NCBI GenBank assembly: GCA_001970955.1
Contig: MPUH01000620.1
Location: forward strand, 1-42,955
Length of the DNA: 42,955 bases
Direction: 5' to 3'
Source: Stentor coeruleus
Taxonomy: Eukaryota; Ciliophora; Heterotrichea; Heterotrichida; Stentoridae
Position numbers and translations under genes: made by a program
Shown here: positions 1 through 9,657 of the stretch, one piece after another
Layout: every line of letters begins with the position of its first letter
Numbering within the stretch: position 1 is the first letter of the stretch
Notes under the pieces: generated by a model
Told to the model about the DNA's origin: nothing
The model's input: only the letters and a program-made list of their open reading frames with translations
Database searches by the model: none

Positions 1-369
1 GGAGAAGAAGATTGGAGTTGCTATGACAATTGCATGTCAATTGAATGTGGCCTTATTTATAAAATTAAGGATGCAAATAATGATATTTTTGGCGACTCAT
101 GCACTGATTCATGCTATAATGAATGCTATGCCAATGGAGAATTTGAAAATACTTGCTATAATAACTGTGTTCAAAACAGTTGTGATTTAGGACTTGGAAG
201 CATTAGTAATTGTGGACAAGTTTGTTTCCAACAGTGTTTTATTAATTATCAGATGGTTCCTGGATGCTATAATCCATGCTTGAACACCTGCTTTAGTGTT
301 GCAGTTGTTGAGCCTGAAGAATATGTTACTAGTGTGATTAAGAAGGCTATAGAAGAAAGAATTAGATAG
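1..369 (+). CDS. Cysteine-rich protein, 3' part (5' end outside window)
   Basis: The reading frame is open from the first base to the TAG at 367-369, so this is the last 122 codons of a longer gene. The visible part is dominated by cysteines, mostly spaced C-x3-C (for example CYDNC, CTDSC, CYNNC, CGQVC, CYNPC) in four clusters. An acidic and basic tail without cysteine closes the protein. Such spacing suggests disulfide-stabilised helical hairpins in a secreted or surface protein, but no named family is recognised. An ATG at 34 is internal and is not the likely start because coding character continues upstream of it. Function unknown. Confidence 0.75.
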   Translation, partial: GEEDWSCYDNCMSIECGLIYKIKDANNDIFGDSCTDSCYNECYANGEFENTCYNNCVQNSCDLGLGSISNCGQVCFQQCFINYQMVPGCYNPCLNTCFSVAVVEPEEYVTSVIKKAIEERIR

Positions 370-1036
370 TATAAATTAGTAACCTAGGCATATTTGAAAA
401 TCCTTATATGGTAAAATTATTAGTAATATCACTTCATTGCATAAGCATCGAAAAATTCTATACAGCATCAACCTAGACTATGAAAATAAATCACAACCCT
501 TAATTAAGCAGCCTTTCCATAAAATCCCTACAAATTCCTAATATTCCTATAAACTAACTTATAACTCTAAAATTTTTCTAATAAAGTCCTCACTTTCATC
601 CCCTTTATTTCAATTCTATAATCCTCATCTATTCTCTATTTATTCAATCCAACCCTAAATCCTAGGACAAATTCATACCTCCATACTATTTTCTTACAAA
701 AATCCGCTTTTTCATGTGAATTTTTTGAATTAGCCTTTGCAATACTTCAATTTATATATTTTATAACATATTATATAAGCATCTACTAAAAATTATAACA
801 AAATTCAACTATTTCTTATTACACTGTCACACTTCCATATTCTACAAAAATTAACCATAAAGTCTCATCATAGTTAAAGAAAATCATAGATTTGGATGAA
901 TTCAAGTAATTTAAGTTTTTTCTAAATTCCTTTCTCATATCAAGAGAATTAAATGACGACTGTGTGCTCATAGTGGGGTTTTCCTCAAATAAGCAAACAT
1001 AAACTTAAATATTTCTCTAAAAAATGCCAAAAAATT
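370..1036. other. Intergenic, AT-rich, no gene seen
   Basis: Spacer between the Cys-rich gene and a decayed gene on the opposite strand. It is AT-rich and poor in G over much of its length. No convincing reading frame, RNA gene or repeat was seen. Confidence 0.6.
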
Positions 1037-1530
1037 TTAATAAAAATCCTTTAAATCCCATAAACCCTCCTCGATATACTCCACAATATTCTTCTGCCAG
1101 AAAATAATTTCCTTGCTTCTCCTTCCATCAAGTTCTTGAGTATTAAAATTACATTCCGCCACTTCTTTATTATCAAAAATCAAGCTTTCATATAAATTTT
1201 TATAGTCATTTTCTTACAATCTCTAAGTTTTATTTCAAAAAATACTTCCCTACTCAGCATACTAGGATTTTTGCTTTCGAATTCCTGTCCTAAATATTCA
1301 TTTACAATTAACTTNGTCCTAAATATTCATTTACAATAAACTTTGCTTCCTGGCAGCATTTTAATATTATTATATAACTTGTCTTCTGGTATTTTTATCA
1401 CTGCAACCGAATTTTCTTTTTAAATTATTTTCTTCGTATCTTTCTAATGTAGTTACGCATTTACTATAATTAAATGCTTTAGGTTCTTTCGATAAGTATG
1501 AAGACTCAAGCGGGCTATAGGAAAAAATTT
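1037..1530 (-). pseudogene. Decayed protein-coding gene fragment with frameshifts
   Basis: On the minus strand three reading frames take over from one another. A stretch of about 50 codons begins near 1530 and includes SPLESSYLSKEPKAFNYSK. It passes to a second frame containing VAVIKIPEDKLYNNIKMLPG, then near the N at 1315 to a third frame (EYLGQEFESKNPSML, REVFFEIKLRDCKK). A last shift leads to KEIIFWQKNIVEYIEEGLWD and a TAA at 1037-1039. Residue usage is protein-like throughout. The shifts fall at A-rich runs or next to the N, so either gene decay or poor local sequence could explain them. No 15-nt intron resolves them. The family is not recognised. Confidence 0.5.
1287..1343. repeat. 28-bp direct duplication flanking a single N at 1315
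   Basis: The 28 bases at 1287-1314 recur at 1316-1343 with one mismatch, separated by one N. The same arrangement occurs at three other Ns in the window, which points to unmerged contig overlap and not to biology. It lies inside the decayed gene and may cause one of its frameshifts. Confidence 0.7.
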
Positions 1531-2123
1531 TTGAGAGAAGCTAGGAGTAGTAAGAATATGCTTAAATAACAAGCATTATGGAAATATGTAGAATTTGAGT
1601 ATTAATAAGGAGATTTTTTTAATTATAGGATTGAATATTAGAAAATTAGGTTTATTTGGAGTTTTATAGAAGGTTTCGTATGAAGATTTAGGTTGCAGAA
1701 TATATGACATGAATAGTTCGATTTGCAGAGAATTTAGAATAGGATTTTTTGTAGGTAGATTTAATAAATCATTGAGTTATAATAGCTGCATTTGCACAAT
1801 GTATATATTTATTATGCAGGCTTTATGAAAAAAGTTTCTAGAATATGCTAAATAGCATATAAAGTCATAAACTTTAGTTCTTATTTGATATTGATTGTTT
1901 CTAGATGCAACATCTACATGAAATTTATATCTCTGCACCTTCAAATGCAATCTGTTTATTTCTATCTAGTCCAAATAACCTTAATTTCCATATCACCTTC
2001 TATAGTCTTTATTCAAAAGCATATCAAAAATTCTTTTGTCATATATAATCAAATCACATAAAATCTATCAACAACCCTACCTTATATAAACCTAAAATAT
2101 TATAATATATTAAAGAACAATAT
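1531..2123. other. Intergenic, no firm gene
   Basis: AT-rich spacer upstream of the B-box gene. A short plus-strand open stretch (about 1669-1828, 50 codons, including VSYEDLGCRIYDMN) lacks an ATG near its start and a supporting intron, so it is not called. The last 200 bases turn C-rich, as is usual upstream of plus-strand genes here. Confidence 0.5.
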
Positions 2124-2633
2124 ATGAACTGGATTCAAAGCATACTACCAAATTGCTGCTCAAGCAGAAGTTCTGTGCAAGCCAAAGATCTTAATAAATC
2201 AGTAATTCAAACTAGTCTACCTGAAATTGTGGTTATTCCAGCAAAAGATTATCATAGCGATACTCAATCAGAGCATACAAGCGATATTAAAACTAAAGAT
2301 TTTGATGTAGAAGAAAGAAAAGATTCAGGACTTTTAGGAGCTGACTTGAAGAAAAATGATATCATTGAAAGCAGAAGAAGCACAAGCTGCACTTTAACAG
2401 CTTTAGATAGTGCTATGCTAACTTTAAGTACTTTTTGTTGTGAATTTTGTGGAAAAGATGCGGAAGGGTATTGCCCTGGATGTCCTAATAAAAGGTTTTG
2501 TCAGAAGTGTTACCTAAAAATGCATACGCTTATTGGAGATGACTTACATATTTTTGTAGGTTATGCTTCTGTGGGTAAAAAGATTTCTAACAGGCAGTTA
2601 AGTAGTATTATTAAAATAAAGAGTTTAATTTAA
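2124..2633 (+). CDS. B-box zinc-finger protein
   Basis: A 169-residue protein. Residues 1-100 are low-complexity, polar and probably disordered. Residues 106-142 form a B-box-type zinc finger: C106-x2-C109, C117-x2-C120, C126-x2-C129, H134 and H142, matching the usual order of zinc ligands. The C-terminus (150-169) is basic. B-boxes usually mediate protein-protein interaction; a lone B-box without RING or coiled coil is common in protists, and a specific role cannot be given. The ATG at 2124 follows an A-rich leader and no in-frame extension is evident. Confidence 0.75.
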   Translation: MNWIQSILPNCCSSRSSVQAKDLNKSVIQTSLPEIVVIPAKDYHSDTQSEHTSDIKTKDFDVEERKDSGLLGADLKKNDIIESRRSTSCTLTALDSAMLTLSTFCCEFCGKDAEGYCPGCPNKRFCQKCYLKMHTLIGDDLHIFVGYASVGKKISNRQLSSIIKIKSLI

Positions 2634-3467
2634 ATAATATTTATAGGATAGAAGATGCATATAGTTTTATGATGAATGGGTATAAAGATTAGCTTTATTT
2701 GATTGTGAAATAGGATTGTGGGAAATTGAATACTGACGATGAGTTTTTATGATAAGAAAAATGAAGGTGCTTATATGCTTTGTGTGAATATAGGAATTTG
2801 TAATAGAGGTTTTATTATAGATGATAATAATGGATTTTAATTTATAGAGCATTAAGGTTATGTGTTTAGAAAATATGATATTTTTCTTGTAGCTTTACTA
2901 ATTCTTAATTTAAGCTAATATTTGGTGTATTTTAATTATAAAATCAGATTTCCATAGCTTTTAGTTGTTGCTTTAACTTTAATTTTAAACTAGTATATTT
3001 ATTCTCCAAATCTCATATATTTTATTAATACTTTTTCCTTCCATTTGTTTATCAAAACATTTATTGAGATAAAACTTGTTTATGCTAAATATTTGCTTAT
3101 TTTCAGCCACTTCTTTACCATCAATTTATAATTAAATGCAGCATGTTTTTTTTTCTAATCTTAAATTATAAAATTAACTTTTTTTCGCATACAATATAAT
3201 CTTGTCATAATAAATATCACATTTCATCAGCACATCCTATCAATATTTTGACATTATAATAAATCCTAAACTTTCATATTCAAAACTACCTTTTCATATA
3301 ATTTTCTATGTACCCTTCCTCTATATATTTTTCCCTTAAAATTAAATACAAAAAACTTTTATTTCTAATGATTTTCCTAACACCCTTCAATATAATAAAC
3401 ATATCAAAACTGTTTCTAAATCTTAAGAGCAATATTAAATATAACTTTTCTAAATAACTTTTTAAAG
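2634..3467. other. Convergent intergenic region
   Basis: Lies between the 3' ends of the B-box gene and the uS11 gene. The left part is G-rich and C-poor and the right part C-rich and G-poor on the plus strand, matching the downstream skew of each gene. No gene, RNA or repeat is supported. Confidence 0.6.
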
Positions 3468-3932
3468 TTAAAGTCTACGACCTCTTCTTCCTCCTTCCCT
3501 CCTTGTACTATCTGTTGGTATTGGTGTGACATCTTCAATTCTTCCAATTTTCATACCATTTCTTGCAAGAGCTCTTAATGCTGCTTGGGCTCCAGGGCCC
3601 GGGGTTTTACTATCAGCTCCTCCCTTGGCTCTGATTTTAATATGTAAGGCATTTATACCAAGTTTCTTAAGCCTGTTACTGACTTCAACAGCAGCCATCA
3701 TAGCAGCATAAGGGGAACTTTCTTCACGATCAGCCTTTACCATCATCCCACCGGTTACTCTTGTTAACGTTTCTCTTCCAGATAAGTCTGTAACATGAAT
3801 GAAAGTATCATTGAAAGACGCGTATAAATGGCAAACAGCAAAGATTAGCTCACCTGTTGGATTCGCTCCTAATATAGCTTGTTCTGGTTCTTCTTGAACC
3901 TTTTCTTGCTTCTTTCCTTTGGCCTTAGACAT
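3468..3932 (-). CDS. RPS14: 40S ribosomal protein S14 (uS11)
   Basis: A 154-residue protein, close to the usual eukaryotic length of about 150. It is a full-length match to the uS11 family: a Lys-rich N-terminus, the core [18 protein letters not shown], the SPYAAMMAA helix, the IKIRAKGG strand, the glycine/proline-rich [15 protein letters not shown] segment, and the basic C-terminal tail ending [10 protein letters not shown]. uS11 sits on the small-subunit platform, binds 18S rRNA and helps shape the mRNA exit and E-site region. No intron is present. Codon use is richer in G and C than in neighbouring genes, as expected for a highly expressed gene. It diverges from the kinase gene across about 325 bases. 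Confidence 0.97.
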   Translation of the reverse strand: MSKAKGKKQEKVQEEPEQAILGANPTGELIFAVCHLYASFNDTFIHVTDLSGRETLTRVTGGMMVKADREESSPYAAMMAAVEVSNRLKKLGINALHIKIRAKGGADSKTPGPGAQAALRALARNGMKIGRIEDVTPIPTDSTRREGGRRGRRL

Positions 3933-4257
3933 ATTTTATCCATTGATCCCATTTACGATATTAGATATAGTTTTTAGTTTTAGGTTAGAAAGAGCTTGTG
4001 ATGGGGGTTTTTATCATGTAAAGTTGCATACTTTGCATTTAAAACAAGCATTTGTTGAAATTACTGTTAAGTTTTTGATGAGGCAGGCGCTGATGATGAT
4101 GGCTTTAAGATGCTTAAAGTGAAATTTGGCAATTTTATGAGGTTTTGGAGATGGGTTTAGTAAATGATTATGGCTGAAAATGCAGTTAATAAAATATTAC
4201 GGCATACTCAAAAGCATTATATTTGAATCAGAATCAATAATAATCCAAATATTACAA
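3933..4257. promoter_or_regulatory. Shared divergent upstream region of RPS14 and the ankyrin-AGC kinase
   Basis: Both flanking genes are transcribed outward from these 325 bases, so promoters for both should lie here. No TATA-like or other recognised element can be named. The RPS14-proximal side is G-rich on the plus strand, which is C-rich on the RPS14 coding strand. An open stretch at 3919-4122 lacks coding character. Confidence 0.5.
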
Positions 4258-6117
4258 ATGGAGAGAAGGGATTCGTCTAAGTCAAAGTTGACTGAACGCG
4301 AGCATTTAACAACAAAAACCACGCAGAATAGTACTGAAGAAGAAGAAACAAAATCAGACTCTGATAAATATTCATATTTGATAAGTCCACATATATCTTC
4401 TGAAGTAGAGACAAAAATGCAGGGATCTATAACGGATTCACTTATTGGGTCAATTAATGAAGGTGCAGGATCAATGGTTGCTCAAAAAATTCCCTCTTCA
4501 GAACGTCCTGATAGGCCAAGAGCTCCTTTATCTAAAGAAGACGAACTTAATCATTCCTTATGGGATGCAGCAATGAAGAACCGTCCTGATATAATTAGAG
4601 AGTTATTAAGTCTTTCAATACACGAAGACTTTATTGCTAATACTAATTCTAAAGACTTCCACAATGTGACAGCTCTTCATATTGCGGCTAGTGAAGGCTA
4701 TGTTAGTGTATGTGAAGCTTTATTGGACTATGGCTCTAATACAGAGCTTGACCCTAGAAATGTCTTAGACCGAACTCCTCTACACCTTTCCTGTATTCGT
4801 GGAAACCTTGAAGTAACCCAATTACTAGTCCGATCCGGAGCAAACCTCAATTCCCAGGATTTTGAAGGCAATACACCTTTACACCTTGCTGTAGAACAAG
4901 GCTACATATCACTTGTGGCCTGGCTTCTTACTAAAAACATAGGTGTTACAATACCAAACCGTTTAGGTAAATTTGCAATCCAATGTACAACAAACAACGA
5001 AATCATAAATTTAATCAAAGATTTCTGCAAACGTAACAATATAGAAATCCCAGCTCAAGGCAAAATTAATCCTCAAAAACTAGAAAAATACAGAAATGAG
5101 CCAAAACGCATACATATAGATGATTTAAGCCCAAGTGGGGAAATTAGAGATGGTAAAGTTGGGCCAATGGATTTTGAAATACTGCAAGTCTTAGGTAAAG
5201 GGAGTTTTGGTGAAGTATTTCTTGTAAGAAAAAGAGATCAGATGCAGTTATTTGCTATGAAAGTGCTAAGAAAAGATAAAATAATGGGACATAATCTGAT
5301 AAAATACGCCAAAACTGAACGCGATGTTTTAAGCTATGTAAAACACCCTTTTATAGTTGGATTGAATTATGCTTTTCAAACTCCGGAAAAATTATTTTTA
5401 ATACTAGACTACTGTCCTGGAGGGGATTTGGGTTTCCAAATAACCCGCGAGAAGAAATTCGATGAGTTCAGAGCAAGAATTTATGTTTGTGAAGTTCTTC
5501 TAGCATTAGAAGAACTGCATAGACGCGATATAATCTATCGTGACCTTAAGCCAGACAACATTGTTTTAGATGAAGAAGGTCATGCAATGCTCACAGATTT
5601 CGGTTTAAGTAAAGAAGGTGTTTATGATAATTATATGGCAAGGAGCTTTTGTGGATCAGTTGCTTATCTTGCCCCAGAAATGATTAAACGTCAAGGTCAT
5701 GGTAAAGCCGTTGATTGGTATCTTTTAGGTGTACTTCTATATGAAATGCTTATTGGGACACCGCCTTATTTTAGTCCTAATCGTGATCAGTTATATCAGA
5801 ATATACAAAGTGGGAAGTTGAAATTACCAGCTAGTTTAGCAGTAGAGACTAAGAATTTGCTTAAGGATCTTATGCAAAGAGATCCAAATAAAAGGTTAGG
5901 GACTAAGAAAGATGCTGAAGAAGTTAAGGAGCATAGATATTTTGCTGGAATTAATTGGGATATGGTGTTGAGAAGAGAGTTGAAACCTCCAATGCCGATA
6001 AAACCAATATTGATGCCTGCGTATATTCCTTTGGAAAATGTGTATGGGGATATGAGCAAGTCGAGGGATACGACGAATTCTGTGCCTGGGTGGACGTTTG
6101 TGTCCCCGGATTCTTAA
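4258..6117 (+). CDS. Ankyrin-repeat AGC-family protein kinase
   Basis: A 619-residue Ser/Thr kinase, numbered from the ATG at 4258 (MERRDSSKSK). An in-frame ATG at 4180 would add 26 residues of AT-rich, leader-like sequence. Residues about 1-95 are Ser/Glu-rich; about 100-250 hold ankyrin repeats (TALHIAA, TPLHLSC, TPLHLAV). The kinase domain spans about 304-575 with Gly loop GKGSFGEV, Lys335, catalytic YRDLKPDN (Asp429), DFG 447-449, activation segment SFCGSVAYLAPE (phosphorylatable Ser463) and an extension ending in VPGWTFVSP, a hydrophobic motif with phosphosite candidate Thr613. All catalytic residues are present, so activity is expected. Kinase sequence is of PKA/S6K/AKT type. The ankyrin-AGC fusion is not the usual animal layout. 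Confidence 0.9.
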   Translation: MERRDSSKSKLTEREHLTTKTTQNSTEEEETKSDSDKYSYLISPHISSEVETKMQGSITDSLIGSINEGAGSMVAQKIPSSERPDRPRAPLSKEDELNHSLWDAAMKNRPDIIRELLSLSIHEDFIANTNSKDFHNVTALHIAASEGYVSVCEALLDYGSNTELDPRNVLDRTPLHLSCIRGNLEVTQLLVRSGANLNSQDFEGNTPLHLAVEQGYISLVAWLLTKNIGVTIPNRLGKFAIQCTTNNEIINLIKDFCKRNNIEIPAQGKINPQKLEKYRNEPKRIHIDDLSPSGEIRDGKVGPMDFEILQVLGKGSFGEVFLVRKRDQMQLFAMKVLRKDKIMGHNLIKYAKTERDVLSYVKHPFIVGLNYAFQTPEKLFLILDYCPGGDLGFQITREKKFDEFRARIYVCEVLLALEELHRRDIIYRDLKPDNIVLDEEGHAMLTDFGLSKEGVYDNYMARSFCGSVAYLAPEMIKRQGHGKAVDWYLLGVLLYEMLIGTPPYFSPNRDQLYQNIQSGKLKLPASLAVETKNLLKDLMQRDPNKRLGTKKDAEEVKEHRYFAGINWDMVLRRELKPPMPIKPILMPAYIPLENVYGDMSKSRDTTNSVPGWTFVSPDS

Positions 6118-6728
6118 TAATTTTATTATTAGATTCATTTGCTAGATTGAGGATTTTTAGGTATAAGGATCTATAGGAGGTTTAGGAATTATAGGGAAAT
6201 AATTCGTTTTATGAATTCTTTTAATAAAATGCGGATAGTTTTTTTGATGATATTTGGGCATAGTGAAAAATATGAGAATGATGGAAAGAAGATTGATTTT
6301 AATAAGTGAGATTAATTTATGATAAGAATATAATTAAAAAATTTATAATAAATTAATGTAGTTGCTATTGAGATAGTTACTTTCTAAGAATTTAAGCTTT
6401 AAAAATTGGATAATATTTGCTTATAAATTTTATTTTATTATATCATATAAAGCCCTTAGGAAAGTATTCAAATCTATTTTCACGATCATTTATATTATTA
6501 TATACTTTAAAAAAATAATTATAACTCTTACTGATATTCTTATTAAAGCATTCACTCAAAAATTTATTAATTTAACGACCTTCAATCTATCTCTACCTTT
6601 AATTCTTTATTAAAATCACATAATTTTGCTTTAACTAATATCCTAGCATTTATCTTTACTCTTTATGCTTAATAATTTCCTAATTACTTTAACCAGCACC
6701 CACTCTTAATTTCATCTGAAAATTTAGA
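6118..6728. other. Convergent intergenic region
   Basis: Between the 3' ends of the kinase and the coiled-coil gene. The first 180 bases are G-rich on the plus strand and the last 200 C-rich. No gene or RNA is seen. Confidence 0.6.
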
Positions 6729-7370
6729 TTATTTTTTACACGTCTTTGAGTATTTTTGTATACCTAATTTATTCTTTTTTTTCATTTCAACCTTAAGAGT
6801 CTTACTTTTTCCCTTTTTTTCCCTTATATTACAATTCCTAATAGCCTCATCGACCTTTAAGCAACATTCTTTATATTCATCATCCTTATAACAATTTTCT
6901 TGTATTTTATCCAGCATTTCATTAATAGACGTAATACTTTCCTCAACACCCTCAATTTTCTTATCAAAATTTCCACATCTTATATCCAATTCCATGCATT
7001 TTGTGTCAAAAATGCTTATTTCGTTTTTCAGTTTTTTAATTTTAAAGTTTTCTATGTAATTTTGGCTTGTTTTATCTGATATTTCCATCTGGAGTGTACT
7101 TAGTTTTTCTTTAATAGACTCTAATGCTTTTATGTAGGATGCGAGATTATTATAGTCAGTATTGTGCAGAGGAGATTGCGAACCCATGTTTAATTCGCTT
7201 AAACTTCCAATCATATCGAGTCGACGCTCGATCGACTCAAATTTTTTTATTATTTGATCATCTAAAGAACTTGAGATACTTGATTCAGTAGCTGTGTTTA
7301 TGCTTTCGATGTCTTTGATTATACTTGCTTCAAAACATTCTTCTGTAATATTATTGGCTGAGTTCATCAT
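6729..7370 (-). CDS. Coiled-coil hypothetical protein
   Basis: A 213-residue acidic-to-basic protein, not recognised. Residues about 35-180 are rich in Lys, Glu, Ile, Leu and Ser with heptad-like spacing (IIKKFESIERRLDMIGSL; ALESIKEKLSTLQMEI; KIEGVEESITSINEMLDKI), indicating coiled coil. The C-terminal 35 residues are strongly basic (KKGKSKTLKVEMKKKNK). A structural or cytoskeleton-associated role is plausible but unproven. The tandem ATGs at 7368-7370 and 7365-7367 give the same start within one residue. Confidence 0.65.
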   Translation of the reverse strand: MMNSANNITEECFEASIIKDIESINTATESSISSSLDDQIIKKFESIERRLDMIGSLSELNMGSQSPLHNTDYNNLASYIKALESIKEKLSTLQMEISDKTSQNYIENFKIKKLKNEISIFDTKCMELDIRCGNFDKKIEGVEESITSINEMLDKIQENCYKDDEYKECCLKVDEAIRNCNIREKKGKSKTLKVEMKKKNKLGIQKYSKTCKK

Positions 7371-7834
7371 TTATTAATGAAATAAATAGTGGATCTTAAG
7401 AATTTTGATATAAAGAATATAAATAGCGATGCTAATATAAATGAAATTTGTATTGGGGAAATGCCTTAAAATTTTATAGAAATTCCTTCTAATTTCAAAT
7501 CTCACATATTTATCCTACACATCTATGTACTCATGAAAGTAAATTACTTTATATTATGCAATATCCATACATCTACTACACAAATTATAGCAGATCAAAG
7601 TAAACTAGTCTTTTTACCCTGAAAAATCATTTCCCCTATGTCCCTAATGTTATAACTACAAATATATTATTTAACTATAACAAATATCAAAATCATAGCT
7701 AAACAATAAGAAAATATTATTTAACTGTAACAAATATCAAAATCATAGCTAAATAATAAGAAAATATTAAAAAGAGTATAATGAAGCTTAATTTTTAGGT
7801 AAATAGCATAAACTTATCAAATAATTAGCATGAT
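7371..7834. other. Intergenic upstream of the coiled-coil gene
   Basis: AT-rich spacer. The hexamer GATGCT (AGCATC on the gene strand) occurs about 55 bases upstream of the coiled-coil start. It contains the 50-bp tandem repeat listed separately; otherwise nothing is recognised. Confidence 0.5.
7664..7769. repeat. 50-bp tandem repeat, two copies
   Basis: Bases 7664-7713 recur at 7714-7763 with two mismatches, followed by a few bases of a third copy. The unit is AT-rich and carries ATTATTTAAC and ATCATAGCTAAA. No coding capacity. The slight divergence between copies argues for a true tandem duplication and not an assembly overlap. Confidence 0.8.
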
Positions 7835-8155
7835 TTAATATAAAGCACAGTCATGAATTAGTACATCAATGATTCTTAGAGCTTTATATTTACATTTATT
7901 TTTTATAGACTCTTTTATTGCGTTGATTTTTTTAGTGGCACTAGATTTGCTATCTAGTCATATTGTAAAAAGATTTTTGAAGTTGATTTTTATAAGTACC
8001 GAGAGATTGTAAAGTGGATTTACTGGTTTAGTCTGGGGATATCTCTCTCTTCGATGACTTGTTGATTTTCTTAGATAGATTTCGAATTTNTTCAGATGCT
8101 TTAAATAGAGGAATAAAAATATTTCCATATTGGGCATAAAGCTTAACTTAAAGGT
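7835..8155 (-). pseudogene. Possible decayed reading frame with one internal TGA
   Basis: From about 8089 down to the TAA at 7835-7837 one minus-strand frame is open for 84 codons except for a TGA at 7958-7960. Peptides include RKSTSHRRERYPQTKPVNPL before the stop and KSSATKKINAIKESIKNK after it. A further open stretch (YGNIFIPLFKASE) lies on the other side of the N at 8090. No intron with GT and AG borders removes the TGA. The family is not recognised; chance openness in AT-rich DNA remains possible. Confidence 0.35.
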
Positions 8156-8641
8156 TTTAAAAAAAAAATTAATTTTTAAATTTTGTGAGTTTTATTATTT
8201 TATCTGTGATTTTTCTTAAATTATTTTAATAATGTAGGGTATGCAGTTATATTCTAAGGTTCACAGCAATTTTTAAATTTTGTTATAATAAGTATTTTAT
8301 CGCTTATTAGTGTATAATTATTTGATTAATGATATATAAAAACAAAGAGATTACTAATTTGCATTTACTTTAAAAAAGAAAAAATTAAACTTTCTCAATA
8401 GAGATAAATGTTTCTGCTATAAATAAAAATAATAATAATTGATTTATATATGTATGGATGCTATCATTTTAAAACATGCCAAAATTCTCCACAACAAAAC
8501 TAAAAATCTAAAATATATTCATCAGCATCCATAACTAAATACTAAAAATATTACAAAAAATTCTTGTAAATTCTCTAAATTGATGAAAAAATGCATTAGC
8601 TTATATACTGAATAAAGTCTTAGCAACCTATCTAATCATGA
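8156..8641. other. Intergenic, very AT-rich
   Basis: Very AT-rich, with homopolymer A and T runs. A TCAGCATCC motif lies at about 8521. No gene or RNA is seen. Confidence 0.5.
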
Positions 8642-8960
8642 CTATCCTAATAATAAATATAAGAAGAATGAACTGTTTTTTGCTTTGGCAAGTAGAAGAA
8701 GCAAAATTGTTTGGGTAAAAGATAATAGAATCATTATTAAAGATAATCCTAGGTGCTTTAGGTGTGGAAAGTACTATTTGGAAAGTAGGCAAGGAAGTAT
8801 GGCGTTGCATTGACAACAAATGCAATCGGACTATTTCAATCACTAGCCAAGCATACTTTGACATTCGAATTTACCTTTAAGGATTAAATTATTTATATTC
8901 TATGAGAGTTTGTTTAAGAGAAGAATGAGGAAACTTGCTATAAAAAAGCATTTAATATAA
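8642..8960 (+). pseudogene. Relic of an ISXO2/Merlin-like (IS1595-type) transposase zinc ribbon
   Basis: Three plus-strand frames together resemble the N-terminal zinc ribbon of eukaryotic ISXO2-like transposases. Frame one carries NPRCFRCGKYY (Cys codons at 8754 and 8763). After a shift, frame two carries VWRCIDNKCNRTISITSQAY (Cys codons at 8806 and 8821). After a second shift at about 8872, PLRIKLFIFYES resembles the helix after the ribbon. The order CxxC, then WxC-x4-C, then an SI-rich strand and an aromatic residue is characteristic of the family. No start codon and no DDE catalytic core was seen downstream. Both frameshifts and the missing core indicate a dead fragment. Assignment is from pattern memory, not a search. 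Confidence 0.5.
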
Positions 8961-9657
8961 TGCATAAATGTTTAAAAGCATCTGCAGGGTCTGAAGATTA
9001 AAATCATATATCAGCATATTCTGAAATTCACTTAATCATTTCAATAATATCACAATTATAATAAAATATATATAATGAAAAGTTTATTATTATTAATTGA
9101 TATTTTAGTATTCAAATCTGAAAAGAAAGTTCCAAGAACTTTTTCTGCTCATATTCATGATTACTCTTAAAATTAAGTATATAGTAATAATCTTTGTTTC
9201 TTTTCTCATATGCTACTGTTGCAAAATGCGATATTTCAATGGAAAAATCCAGATTATTATATCAATTAAAAAATCTATATCTTTTTAGTTAGTTTTTATA
9301 TAATATTCATATATATTTCTCTATATATTCCTTAGGCTACTTATTTCTTAATATAAATTATACTATTTGAATTAATTTATACAATTTTAGATATATTTAT
9401 ATTAGAATCATAACACCTGAATCTTAAAAAGCAAGCACAATAGCTTTTTGAAAATCTTGCAATAATCACTTTAATCCTTAGCTATTCGCAAGCATCTGCG
9501 AAAGTGTCTAAAAAATTCTTCCCGGCCTATTTTTTCTAAACTTTGAGCATTGATTTTCATAAATCCAAAGATATTTATTCTTATCATTTTGAACTCTTTA
9601 GCAGTAATGCTCATAGATTTTAAATCAATTCAATATTTCCATCCATTTAGATATAAT
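8961..9657. other. Intergenic upstream of the CDPK-like gene
   Basis: AT-rich. A minus-strand stretch of about 50 open codons (about 9110-9270, including KRNKDYYYILNFKSNHEY) looks protein-like, but it has no ATG and is short enough to be chance. The last 200 bases precede the pseudokinase start and include AAGCATC at about 9491. Confidence 0.45.

Noticed and set aside
2667-2852. Minus-strand open frame after the B-box gene
   Set aside because: Lies in a G-rich downstream spacer whose complement is C-rich and so low in stops; composition is low-complexity.
3526-3711. Open frame opposite the RPS14 gene
   Set aside because: Exact antisense of a strongly conserved ribosomal protein gene; no independent coding evidence.
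3919-4122. Plus-strand open frame between RPS14 and the kinase
   Set aside because: Overlaps the RPS14 start and fills the divergent promoter; no family and odd composition.
9550-9657. Longer N-terminus for the CDPK-like gene
   Set aside because: The longest frame begins at TTG, not ATG, and reads as AT-rich hydrophobic leader sequence; ATGs at 9607 and 9658 are more credible.
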